DNA from: Cymbomonas tetramitiformis
Taxonomy: Eukaryota; Chlorophyta; Pyramimonadophyceae; Pyramimonadales; Pyramimonadaceae
Reading direction: 5' to 3'
DNA: 64,000 nt
Assembly (NCBI GenBank): GCA_001247695.2
Contig: LGRX02029273.1
Span: 1-64,000 of the forward strand
Below the pieces are notes generated by a model. The model ran no database searches. It saw nothing but the letters and a program-made list of their open reading frames with translations, and was not told the DNA's origin. A program made the position numbers and the translations under genes. Shown piece after piece: positions 52,686 to 63,845 of this stretch (the first letter of the stretch is position 1; every line of letters begins with the position of its first letter).

Positions 52686-53943
52686 TGTCACAAACCACGG
52701 CTTATCGTGTACCTTAGCTGGGTTGTGACACTTGCTGTAGCAGTCCCTGTGACGAACATATGACACGCGCAGTACGGTACGCGCGAGGAGTTATGACAGT
52801 GAAGAGATACGGAAATACGAACGGGTGTTGCACTTGTTTGGAGATAGCGAAATAAGTAGGGCGGCTTAGCAGGGTGAGGCAGACGCTCATTTTTGTTTTG
52901 CCTTCGTAACAGCGATTCCGAAAATAGGAAGTACTCGCTCAGACCGCGAAAACAGCAGTGTTATGATATAAGGATTTATGACATATAGCATTCTTCTGCT
53001 TGTGAAGATATACATTTGTTGGACTTGCTCTTGTGTGATAGCGTCAGAACTGTGATTTACAGTCTTTTACAAAACAAAAATGTGCCTTATTACAGACATG
53101 TCGTCTTTCATTCTGAGAGTGCAACAGCAGTCCTGAAGAACGAGACTTCTGAAGGGTGAGGCCAGGGACGGATTAATCCGTACTGGTAAGCTTGGAAGAG
53201 GTTGAGGGAAACAGACTGTTGTGGCACTCGAAGTTCAGCAGTCTTGCAAAGCACAGCGACAGCGATTAGAGCGAAACCGGGTACCTACTGTTCACTATGA
53301 TCGCAGCGTTGAGAATGGTATTCTGGACTGTTTTGGGAAGTGACATCCTGCTGGAGCGAAGCACCGGACGGTAAAGCCAGGGACGGATTCATCCGTACTG
53401 GTACGCCTGAAGGCGTAGAGCGAAACAGGACTGTCAGTGTTTACCATTATGGCAGCGTTCATTGCGACAGTCTGACTCATTCTGGCATTCTTCCGAGTTA
53501 CGGTACTGACCAGGCACACTGAGGGTGGAATCAACCTTGCTGACTATCCGGGAGAAGCAGAGTAAGACAGGGTCAAGTTACCTGCGAGGCTCAGCACATA
53601 ATTTATGAGTGAGACTATCCTTACAGTGATTGCTACTTAGAGCGAAGCACTGAAAGGTGAAGCCAGGGACGGATTTATCCGTACTGGTAAGCTTGGAAGT
53701 GTGGAGTGAAAAGAGCCTTCACATTGGCATCTCCTCACCACCGGGAAAGTAGCAACAGAGTCCAGCACCGATCGCCAGAAACAGCAAAGGGCAGAGAGAC
53801 GTACCCAGAGAGCGGTACGGGTAAGCCAACACTTCACAGAGCTGGAAGAAGAGGAAGGGGCTGCCAGAGGCCAGCCTGAGGTCCAAGCACTAGTACAGCC
53901 TCAGGTTCAAGCCCAAGAGCCTTTAGTGATATTCGAGGAAGAG
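52686..53943 (+). repeat. LTR and leader of the right Ty3/gypsy-like element
   Basis: It starts TGTCACAAACCACGG and matches 3956-2681 on the minus strand. It holds the three hairpin motifs (53130-53215, 53350-53435, 53637-53715). The inner LTR border is not resolved. Confidence 0.6.
53155..53700 (+). repeat. Three spaced hairpin motifs in the leader
   Basis: Cores CCAGGGACGGATnnATCCGTACTGG lie at about 53161-53186, 53377-53402 and 53662-53687, spaced about 216 and 285 bp, close to the spacing in the left copy. Confidence 0.75.
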
Positions 53944-56448
53944 ATGGAGTACAGTGACTCCACTCGCCTTGCCCTTGGTACGCTGCCCATATATACGGGC
54001 ACCAAGGAGGAAGACCGACCCAAGTTTCTGAGGGAATTCGCCAACATGTGCGAGAACTTTGTGCGCCAGCACAACGCCAACATCAGGAGGAAGCTCAGGT
54101 CCGTGGCTGGCACGCTCACCGAAGCGCAGATCAAAGCCCTGAGAGAGACACCTCCTGACTGAAAAACATTGTGGGATATCATCCCCGCGTGTCTGACTGG
54201 CGAGAACTCACAAACCCTCAGCTGGTGGCGTGAGAACTATGAGAAAGGGGGTGTAGTGGCCTCGAACATGGACAGAGTCCTCAAGGACACCAGTGAACAT
54301 GACCCACTCGAGGGTTCCATCCCATGTGCTAGCCCCCCCTTCAATGAAATGAATGCTGGTACCACGTGGGTGATAGCGAGGCCAGCAACAAACCAAGATG
54401 CCCAAGGAGAGGTTTCCACCGACTATCTGACCGATGTGACTTCGCTGAAAGGGTTGACGGGACATGATGGCACCCGTGACATGCAGTACTTCTACGCACT
54501 CAGGGGCTTTATTGCTGCCCTTGACAAGAAGTTCATGATGAAGGGAACGCAAGAGAAAGTTGATCTGTTGACCCAGAAGCCGCAAGAGTTGGGGCAGGAT
54601 GGGCTAACATATATGAAGATGTGTCAACGCAGGGAGGTGCAGCTCAACACCGGGAAGGTGCTGAGCGACGAGGAGCTGCGCACCTTCATCGAGGACTGCG
54701 TAGAGAACCTGCGCATCAAGATCGTCCAGACGCGAGTGAAGGAGCAGCTGAGGGCTCAGTTCCCGCCACCCAATCGGGTGACCTGGAAGGACCTGGAGTC
54801 CATCATCGAGGTGCAGGACAAGCTCAAGAACAATGCGGAGTCCTGGATCCTCACCTTCCTGCAGGAGATTACTAGGCGATGTGGCTGCCAGTACTCCACC
54901 TGGGAGGCTCGTCAGCATGGCCTCGACCTCAAGGCAATCAAAAACTCGATCAAGAAGATCGAGTCAGCCGGGGAAGGGCAGTCAGGCGACCCGGAGAACA
55001 GCAAGAAGGCGGAGACACCGCCTTCTAAGAAGATGAAGAAGGAGGTGAACGTCGCCGAGAGGACCAAGAAGCCTTCCTACAACAAGACGCCGCCGCCAGC
55101 GGAGGGCAGTCGTACCAACGGCAAGCCCAAGTGCCTACGCTGCTTCGGAGGGGGCTGGCACGAGTCCGATCCTGAGCAGTGCATGAGCGGCTACAAGCAC
55201 GTCAAGATGCCAGCAGGATACCACGAGAGCAGGCTTGGTTCCAGCAAGTGGTGGGATGCGGAGAATGCCGCCCTGCGAATGTACAACCTGAAGAACCGCT
55301 TCAAGAGCTCCGACTGGGGCATTCTGGTGACGGACTGGCAGCAGCTACCCAACGACGAGAAAGACAAGTATCGTGCTAAGCAGGCACCAGCGGACAAGCA
55401 GAAGGGCGCAACTGGCAACCCAGAAGCACTGAAGGCAGAGTACCAGGGCATGGTGGCTGCCCGAAAGACTGCCAGTCGTGCTGGCAGTGTGAGGTCGCAG
55501 GTGCTGTCCGAGGACGAAGGTTCCGACGAGGAGCCGGTCGCAGCGCGCGTCGCGGAGAGGGAGACGTACATCGCCGATGCGCATGAGGTGAACCACCGTG
55601 GCAACACAGGAGCAGGAGCGTCATCTGGCTCTCCGACCAGCTTGCTCTCAGCACTGGCTGAAGAGATGGGTGAGGAAGTGCTCTCGAGCGCACTCGACAC
55701 CTTGGGCTTAGGGGAACTCCCCGAGACACTGAGCAAGGGCGCTGAGTCCGAGTTCACAGCAGCACCAGCGGTAGCACTGGGTAGCACTCAACGCATGAGG
55801 GGATTCCCAGTGAAGACACCCGAGGAGTACGAGGCTGATGCACAGGTGCCCATGGCACCAGCGGCGGACGAGATGCAGAGGAAGGTGCAGCTCATGGCCT
55901 CTGTGATCAAGAGCCTAGGCGCGGCTTTCCGTAAGCTGGCTGCTGGACTCGTGGCTGAGGGTCGGTTAACAGCCCCCAGGGGTGTAGAGACTTTGATGGA
56001 GCTAGCGGAGACCGATCAGCTCCCCATGCCAGCAGCCTTAGCAGCAGACTGTCAGGGCAGTGGCGAAGGTGATGGTGACGACGGCGACGGAGACGACGAC
56101 TTCCCAGGGATGGAGTCTGGTGACGACAGCGACGAAGACGACGACTGCCCTGGGATGGAGTCTGGTGACGACAGCGATGAGGAAGAGATTCCCCTGGACG
56201 AGATGCCGGAGGACATGGTAGAACAACCCAGGAAGAGAAGAACTACTGTGCGTGTCACCGCTGCAGCGGCCACGGTCCAGGAGAGCTTCGGTGTGAAGGA
56301 CTTCAGTGGGAGGGGCGAACTACACGCCGGGACCATGCATGGAGGCCAAAGCATGCGAGTTGTTGAAGAAGAAGATGCTCAGCGGCCTTACGGAAGAGCA
56401 GCTCACTGCCATGGCGCAGGTCCAGCCTGTGTGCAAGCTTCTGAATGA
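53944..56448 (+). pseudogene. gag of right Ty3/gypsy-like element, broken
   Basis: The ATG at 53944 starts MEYSDSTRLALGTLP. An in-frame TGA at 54160-54162 splits the frame; the left copy has a Val codon there. The frame resumes at 54163 through the capsid-like part, the zinc-knuckle-like KCLRCFGGGW-H-x6-C near 55130, and two acidic PGMESGDDSDE repeats at 56105-56190. At about 56334 four extra bases (CATGCATG instead of CATG) throw the frame off and it ends at 56448. The proper frame continues at 56306-56509 (EAKACELLKKKMLSGLTEEQ) before another shift. Base-for-base similarity to the left copy is high. Confidence 0.85.
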
Positions 56449-56509
56449 GACACTGGCACAAGGGATGGCTCTGGTGGCCTCTGGGGGGTTGCTCATGTTG
56501 TACAAGTAA

Positions 56510-57497
56510 GGCTCTACTCCTAGACACAGGAGCCAGCTGCAACATCATCCCCATCAGAACGGTCAACCGGCTTGGTCTGACCATCTTCGATGCGGAGACA
56601 GGGGCCAGGGTGCCTAGGTGTGACGGCAGCCCCGCAGAGTTCACCAAGTACTGCTACGTGGACGTGGTCCTCGCCGCGGGCACCCCGTACATGACTCTGC
56701 ATCGGCTCCATGCCTTCGTCACGTACACCAACGACACCACGTGGGACTTCCTGGTGGGTACGGGACCCCTGAAGAACGCGCTCAAGCTGACCATCGACCT
56801 CTACCGGGGCATCGCCACCTCTGAGGCCGCGGTGTCACTGGGCATGAGGGAGAAGGTCACGCTGCCGTTGATCGAGCTGACGCCGCCCGCCGACGCGAGG
56901 AGCAAGCGGAACGAAGACCCCAGGGTGTGCCTGGCGACTGAGATCTTCGACGACGGTGCCACGCCAGAGCGTTCTCTTGCCCCCGTATTTGAAGACTGTG
57001 CTCCACCTCCACGTGAGGTGGTGTTTCCTGACACAAGGGGAGAGGACCGCCTGGCCCTCTCAGGAGAAAGGTGTGCACCTGGACCGTGTGCATTCTCACG
57101 AGATCACCCCGAGCTGGTTGACCTCCTGGTGTCATTTCTAGAGGAGCCCAGATTGAAAAGGTTCAACCAGGAGGCGAGGGAGAGGCTCGATGCGCTCTGC
57201 CAGTCCATGGTGGAGGCGGGCATCTTGCAACCCAGTTCACTGATGCGAGTCGAACTCACCGGGCGGGTCAGCTTGCACGCCGAGGACTCCACGTTCGAAT
57301 CACCTGCGCCCGGTACGTCCGTAACGGGCCAGATGTTGGGCCTGCTACAAGCGACGTCACGCAGTCAGCGGGAGGCCAACGTGGCGACCAGGAGCGAGTG
57401 GTCCAGTGTTGAAGAGCCAGCCGAGGTGGTGCCCGTCACGCCAGCCAGCCTGGCCACGACTCAGACAGACCCTCGCTATCCAGACCTCACGCAGTAG
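56510..57497 (+). pseudogene. Aspartic protease region of right element
   Basis: LLLDTGASCNIIPIRTVNRL places the catalytic DTG at 56523-56531. The stretch after it (TIFDAETGARV, WDFLVGTGPL) suits a retropepsin fold. In the left copy this follows Gag in one frame; here a shift of several bases at about 56508 (ACAAGTAAGGCTC versus ACAAAGCGCTTC) separates them. The frame stops at 57495-57497, after which the polyprotein seems to go on in the other frames. Confidence 0.75.
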
Positions 57498-57544
57498 CAA
57501 GAGGCTGAAAGTGAAGCTGACTACATGTTGGCCAGTGCACAACC

Positions 57545-58228
57545 GTGGGCGGGCATGGCAGTGAACCCGTGGGATCATCAGGACAAGGAGAGCAGCTGGT
57601 CTCAGCAGCGCCTGTACATCGACCGCACGCGGGCTACGCTCGCTTGTGCACACTCTGTGAAGATGACAATGGAAGCGAACTGGACGCAGGATTCGTGCAG
57701 GTCAAGTTCCCGCGCTGTGGGGAATGGAAGAACATCCTGGAGACGGAGTTTCTGTGGCCCGACTTGACGTTGGTGGACCAGAAGGTTGACAAGGAGACGA
57801 AGGTACCCTCAGAGACCTGGGCCACGCGGGCGAGTTACAGGAGGGACAACGAGCAGGTCCCGCTTCCTGACTGTGGTGCCCATCGAGAAGCTGGGAGGTA
57901 CACCATGGCGAGTGTCCAGGAGGCCCTCAACGCCCAACAGGTGTACCCCACAGGAGTCGTGACTGGCAAACTCATGTGGGACAAGATGGCACGTCAGTTC
58001 TGCGTGCTCAGTGAGCAGACTCGCGTCCAGTGGGAGCTCATGGAGCACATGGTGCGTCACACCATGGATGGCACTACCAACGTGAGCCCCATGGGGAAGG
58101 TGACTGGCGAGTTCCAGCTGCCCTTCTACTATGAGAAAGATCAGCGTTGGCGATACCAGCACCTGAAGTACGTGCAGCGAGTAGACATCGCTGACCTTCG
58201 AGCCCGCCTGAAGGTGAGGTATATATGA
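57545..58228 (+). pseudogene. Polyprotein segment between protease and RT, unknown fold
   Basis: The frame contains CEDDNGSELDAGFVQVKFPR, ASVQEALNAQQVYPTGVV and VTGEFQLPFYYEKDQRW. I do not recognise a domain. Coding-like composition and a smooth continuation after the protease suggest it is part of the same polyprotein. It ends at 58226-58228; the next frame (58233 on) continues with VVAGVQAIPPLTLSDA, so a small shift lies at about 58222. Confidence 0.5.
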
Positions 58229-58232
58229 CGAG

Positions 58233-59036
58233 GTGGTAGCCGGTGTGCAGGCCATCCCGCCGCTTACGCTGTCAGACGCAGCTGGCAAGGTGGGGAAGTT
58301 CTACCCAGTGACTGATGGAGAAGGGGGAGACGGTGAGGTGTTCAGCACGAACGCCGCCGCCGTGGAGTACCTACACTTGGGGGACAATACCAGAGTAATG
58401 CTCGCTGCATGCAAGACTGAGGAGCAGGCACGTGACGCGCTGGCCACCTACGGGACTAGGCGGGAGCCTCCATCACGCACACCCAAGACTGTCAGGACGC
58501 AGAAGACTGTCAGGAGGGATGAGGCAGGGCCATCTGGCTCCGCGCCGCCGCCATCCTCAGAGCCGCTGCGCCTGAGGCATCAGACCTGGCCCAACGGAGC
58601 CTTCGACCCTGCGAAGCTGGAATACCACCCATCGGCGTTCCAGGGCACTTACGAGCCAGAGTCACCCACCCGCAGCGAAGACACCACTCGGGAATCCTAC
58701 TGGCTGAACCCGGAGGAGATCTCAGAGTTCGCAGCGTTGAACGAGCAGACAGTCTTCCTCATCCAGTACCGTTGTTTCAAGGGCAAGATCGAGTTCCAGC
58801 TTGGGAGGCCCTATGCAGAGCGAGGGAAGGGAGTACACACGTGCCAACTCAGCAACAGAACGATGCACGAGTACTCCTCCTCCGCAGCAGCGGGGCAGCG
58901 AGCGAGGAGAGTGTTTGCCTCTGGGTGGGCAGTCGAAAGGCTGCACGGGTGGACTCCTGGGCACCATACAGAAGCACGTGGAGCACCTCGGAACGAGCAC
59001 GCAGCTGGTGGAGATAGCCGCGAGCCACTTGGGTGA
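58233..59036 (+). pseudogene. Polyprotein segment, possible viroplasmin/RNase H1-N-like motif
   Basis: The frame includes GKVGKFYPVTDG, VEYLHLGDNTRVMLAACKTE and EQARDALATYGTRR. The pattern F-Y-x-V...G...V...F/C-x-T-x-E-x-A resembles the small hybrid-binding (viroplasmin-like) domain found at RNase H1 N termini, but the match is weak. A basic Pro/Ser-rich linker follows. Somewhere near 58960 the plausible frame moves to the next one. Confidence 0.4.
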
Positions 59037-60309
59037 TGGTCCACGGCAAGGCACGCTGCATGTGTTCAAGACGCGAACCAACTCTCATTCCAAGGCCGTG
59101 TACTACCTCTGTGAAGACCATCGCTATTACCATGAGCGAGGATCCTACGGGGTGGTGTTTACCTTGGAGTACCTCTCCTCGGGGACACGTAAGTTCGACC
59201 GTTGCAGCTGGGTGACCTGGGACAAGGCGGCCGTGATGCATCGGGAGCCGTTATCGGAGCTCACATCTCTGGTGGGGCCCGCGTTGCTGGCTGACGCACG
59301 ACAAGCTGAGGTGCACAAGCAGCTGCGTGGCGACTTCATGCGTTGCTTGGACCCCGCCGTGGAGGATGGCGGTTCCCACGGACATACAGAAGAGGAGGAG
59401 GAAGTTGGCAGCGTCTCGAGGCACTCGCCCAGCCTCGCAGCTGCTGAGGATGTGGGTACCCGCACGTGTCGCACAAGAACGCCGTCGCCGCAGTCGGAGA
59501 GTTCTGCTGAGGAAGAGCAGGACGTAGCGAACATTAGCGAGAGGTTTGTTGGTTTGGCTGCCGATCTGGCGCGGGTGCGCGCCGAGACCGCGGCAAATAA
59601 CGCCAACATCGCAGCGATTGAGGAATCGATAAGGGTGCGCACGGAGATCATCAGAGAGTACGAGGAGCGACCTCGCACTGCTCGTGCAACTGCGAGAATG
59701 AGCACACGTGGCTCCGACTGCCCTGGCCTTGACAGTCACCATGGTGCACGAGCCCAACCTGCACGGGAGCACTACTCTGGCCAGGCTCTCGGCGGGCCGC
59801 AGTACGAGGGCTTGGAGGTCAACTTTGAACAGCGGTCCGAGCACCAGTTGGTCGACGACATCTTGGGGTCTCCGACGGGTTCCGTCTGCACGCAACGGAC
59901 TGAAGCTCTGCTTCCGGCTGCACAGGACCAGGGGGCCACCTCAGTCGTACCATCGCCAACCCGTGGCTTCACAGCGCCCAACAGCCCAGAATGGCCCAGT
60001 GGTCGCGTCGCAAGCGCCGACATCCGACGTGACGGCCATCGTGAGGCGTGCCAACAGAGCCTGACTGCAGGGCCCGTACAGCAGCGCTCACCGCGGGCTG
60101 GCCAGCGCAGGAGGAGATCTCCGAGCCCCAGGAGGGAAACCCGGCATCATGGAGCCGCTCGCAGTCGGCACGCAGGCAGGAGCGCGCCGCGTGCTTCGAA
60201 TGAGCAACTGAGTTATGATGAGATTTGGGAGGAGAGGAGAAGAGATAGCGCACTGGGGCCTTTTCAGTGGGGCGCCGGGCCCGCTGCAGCCCGGCGCACC
60301 CGTTACTGA
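59000..60309 (+). pseudogene. Polyprotein segment with coiled coil and basic tail
   Basis: The frame includes AVYYLCEDHRYYHERGSYGV and VFTLEYLSSGTRKFDRCSWV, an acidic linker, a helical coiled-coil candidate (LAADLARVRAETAANNANIA), then Arg/Ser-rich sequence (RRRSPSPRRETRHH). No known domain is recognised. It lies between protease and RT, where ordinary Ty3/gypsy elements have nothing. Confidence 0.45.
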
Positions 60310-61210
60310 GAAGCAGCCCCGGCGTACAGCCGGGCGCACAGCCTGCCGCCAGACGGTGGGCGAAGCGCACTCAGGTGTGCTTCCTACTCGTGGGGGTGTT
60401 CGCGCGCTTACAATGGCCGCAGCTGCCTCACTTTGCAGTAATGATCGTATGGATGGCTATGGAGGTATTCAGATGCCTTGGTGAGATGGCCGCAGTCTGG
60501 GCATGCCGTACTGGTGTGCCTCGCAGAGCCATGGCGCGCGCATTGTGGGCAGTACATACCGCGCCGCTTCAGAAGTGGGCGCATCGTCGTATACATCTGC
60601 ATGTACTGTCGGAGCTGGCGAGACACTTGCTGTTGCTAGGCGTAGAGTTCTACAAAGTAGCTGGGTTCCACCATGCCCGGCGCGGGCTATGGTACGTGCC
60701 GTTGCTTCGGCTTGGGCTTGCCATGCTCGCCATGCGCTTCGTGAACATGGTCAATACTCTGGGGATGCACCCTGGTGGCCGTCGTCCACGTTGGGAACCA
60801 TGGGCTGCCAGGCTTCTGCTTGGCGTACGATGGAGGTGTGTTTGCCGCGCTTAGAACGCGAGTGGGCCACACGCTGGCGATAGCGCAACGGGTCTCTGCA
60901 GCGGGTCCTGCCACGCTGGCGGCCATCCCGCGCCGCATGCAGAAGCCGCGTTTTGCCGCCCGTCTGCAGCGCCTACGGCTCGCAGCCGCTTGTTACCGGG
61001 TGGCCCATTACGCCTACGTGGCGTTGGTCTTGGCGCTGGTGATCTACATATCTGCGGGAGGAGGCTTGGGTCGTATGCAGGGGGGGTGGAGGATGCTGAC
61101 TTGCATACTGACCCTTCACCCTCCAGTCAAACCAGTGGGGACCAGCAGAATTTTAAAACTTTTGTTGTTACTCGTAGTCGCTGCTTGGGTGGCCGCTGTG
61201 GCCCCTGGGG
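60310..61210 (+). pseudogene. Membrane-spanning segments upstream of RT
   Basis: Across two frames (60267-60854 and 60775 on) the protein has several hydrophobic stretches: CFLLVGVFARL, FAVMIVWMAMEVF, LARHLLLLGVEFYKV, YVALVLALVIYISAGG and ILKLLLLLVVAAWVAAVAPG. The last two lie in the same frame as RT, the final one ending about 130 residues before its conserved core. Multiple membrane helices before RT are unusual for this group. Frame changes at about 60300 and 60800 make the exact protein uncertain. Confidence 0.5.
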
Positions 61211-62757
61211 AGTTTCAGGGCGTGCCTGCAACGGGCTCGTGCTCTGACTCGCTGCACAGGTCTTCCAGAACCGCCTGGGAGGACCAGAGGTCCTCGCGCC
61301 AATGGGACACTGGATGGGAAGCCATGGTGGCAGAACGAGACGAGGTGCTTCCGCACACGGTGCTGGACACGTTACAGCCAGGGGGCACAACCAGGGTCAC
61401 CAAAGACGAGGCCGCGTGGTTGGACACCGAGCTCAATGCCACCTTTGGAGGACATCCCGAGTTCACTGAGGAGAACTGGGAGGAGATGCGCAACGTGGTG
61501 AGGAGATGCAGCTATTGCTTCGCCAACAAACCGCAGGACATCAAAGGCTACCATGGAGGAGCAGCACATGCGACCTTCGCCATCCCATTTAAGGACGAGA
61601 CCAAGGTGGCCTACCAGCGACCGAGGAAATACAGCCTAGGGGAGCAGGAGATCATCGACCTGCACTGCAAGGAGCTGCTGGAATATGGCTTCATTGAGCC
61701 GGCTTCGCAGCACTGTAGACACGCCATCAACGTGGTGGTCGCAGGGAAGAAGGACCATGACACTGGACAGTGGACCTCGACGAGGTTCTGTGTCGACCTC
61801 CGGAACACGAACCGGTTGTCGCTGAAGGACAACACGCTGCCTCACCGTCCAGAAGAGCTCTACCAGCGCGTGGCCAAAGCCAAGTTCAAGACTACTCTGG
61901 ACGCGACCAAGGCGTTCCACCAGATTCCCATGACCACCGAGGAGGACAGGGACAAGACAGCGTTCTGGTGGGGCAATCAGCTTTATCGTTACACTTCCAT
62001 GCCATTTGGAGCAGCTGGAGCGACCGCTGCCTTCATCAGAATCATGGACTACGAGTTGCGTCACCTGCAGCACTGTACGGTGGCGTACGTCGATGACGTG
62101 TGCATATACTCAGACACCGCTGAGCAGCACATCAAGGATGTAGAAGCCGTGCTTCGCACCTTGGGGAATGCAGGGATCCGCCTGCATTCGGGCAAGTCGA
62201 CCTTCGGGTCAGCCACCGTGGACTTCTTGGGCTACCGCATTGGCCACAACACCATTGGTGCGCAGGACATCAAGTGTAAGGCCATCCAAGAGTTGCCCAA
62301 GCCCGAGGACAAGACTGGGGTGCGCTCCATCCTTGGACTCATGAACTACTACAAGGGCTTGGTGGGGGAGCCCATGGGACCCAACTACTCAGAGATGGCC
62401 CGACCACTGAACGACCTGCTCAGGAAGGATGTGTTGGACGTCAAGGAAGCTTGGGGGAAGGAGCAGGACCAGGCATTGCAGGCATTGAAGGACGCTCTAT
62501 GTTCGGGGAGATGTTTGAAGCCCATCGATTATAGCAAGCCCATTTTCCTCTACACGGACTGGAGCAACCATGGCATTGGCGCAGTGCTGGGTCAGAAGGA
62601 CGAGAGCGGTGTAGAGCACATCTGCGTGGTGATCAGTCGCTCGCTGTCGAAGACTGAGAGACAGCACGCGAGCTTCCAGGGCGAGATGCTGGCAGTGGTG
62701 TGGGCAATCCGCACGTTACGCCAGTACCTGCACGGGATCCACTTCACGCTGATTACC
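61211..62757 (+). pseudogene. Reverse transcriptase and RNase H (Ty3/gypsy type)
   Basis: The frame is open from 60775. RT motifs: ELLEYGFIEPASQHCRHAIN, FCVDLRNTNRLSL, FKTTLDATKAFHQIP, YTSMPFGAAGATAAF, the catalytic YVDD at 62086-62097, and VDFLGYRIG with a following thumb. RNase H starts with FLYTDWSNHGIGAVLG (first catalytic Asp near 62557) and GEMLAVVWAIRTLRQYLHG. At about 62757 two extra bases (ATTACCGCGAC) break the frame just before the DHSP motif. Confidence 0.85.
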
Positions 62758-63189
62758 GCGACCATTCGCCGCTCACGACTCTCATGGAGAAGGGGGACCT
62801 GCAGGGCCAACATCTACGCTGGGCCATCAGTCTTCAGGAGTTTGAGTTCACGGTCCAGTACCGACCAGGTCCGAAGAATGAGAACGCGGATGTGCCATCC
62901 AGGTACCCGCTGCCCAGCACCGCAGACGAGACCGGCGCCCGCTTGGACCGAGAAGGGGACCACGCGAGGGAAGCGGGGCATGCCGAGAGGCTAACGCGCT
63001 GCTTCGCAGACACCATCTGCTTGGAAGTGACCAGGGAGTCACCGCTTGGTCCAGAAGTGAGCCCAGAGGCACAGGTGGCAAACTACTGCGAGAACATGGT
63101 CAGGGAGCAGCTGGGGACCAGCGCAGTTCATCGACCATTTGACGTACACTACCAAGAGGAGTTGGAGTGCAACAAGGGGGTTATGTTTG
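62758..63189 (+). pseudogene. RNase H C-terminal part and start of downstream region
   Basis: In the frame open from 62700 the sequence continues RDHSPLTTLMEKG, FTVQYRPGPKNENADVPSRY, the usual end of Ty3/gypsy RNase H. It then runs toward the integrase region and is cut at 63189 by the inserted element; VMFD-TDHPEV is restored across the insertion. Confidence 0.8.
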
Positions 63190-63845
63190 TGTCTATTCTA
63201 CTAATTTTTGGGCGGGTTAACAATACCTAAGAGTGATATTCGAGCACTCTAATATCCATAATAATTCGAGATATCGCATAAAACCCATGCTTGGCAATGT
63301 TGATTGTGATTAGGTTTGTGTGTGGAAACTTTAATTTCTGCTACTTGGATGGGTATACCGGGCTGAAATGGCGTTCAAAGTTAGGGCGGGTTGGCCCGAA
63401 AATTACGGCGGGTTAACCCCTAACTTCGTTTATTGTTGCTCCGCGTAGGCTACGTGGTGGTCCCAAGGCACTAAGTGACAATATTTGAAGGAAGTTCTAT
63501 GTTTTGTGACCTTAAGTTTCGATCTAGAGCACTTCCCTATCGGTATAGACCAATCCTCAGCCCAAAATGTCTGGCGTTCTGCCAACTTTTTGGGGGTAAA
63601 TTTGAAGGTTCATAAACGCCTGTTTTCCCTACTTTTTGCCCGAAGTCGATGATCAATCCTCAGACCAAAGTGTCTGGAGTTCTGCCAACTTTTTTGGGGT
63701 AATTTTGAGGGTTGATAAACGCCTGTTGTTCCTACTTTTTGCCCGGAGTCAATTACGCGCGCGATATCGTAGAAATGCCTAGGTATTGGTAACCCGCCGT
63801 AACAACGTGTTACGGCGGGTTAACCCGCCTTTCTCAGAATAGACA
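63190..63845. mobile_element. Non-autonomous transposon with TGT...ACA ends in pol
   Basis: Perfect 10-bp inverted repeats TGTCTATTCT and AGAATAGACA bound 656 bp, flanked by TTTG at 63186-63189 and 63846-63849. Removing the element and one TTTG restores the host reading frame. Subterminal GGCGGGTTAAC motifs occur near both ends, and a diverged ~105-bp duplication sits at about 63548 and 63651. TGT...ACA ends with a 4-bp duplication fit the Ginger type; no transposase is coded. Confidence 0.8.

Noticed and set aside
53130..53715. Hammerhead ribozyme in the leader hairpins
   Set aside because: I looked for CTGANGA followed by a stem and GAAA. The GAAAC-like part is there but the CTGANGA core is not.
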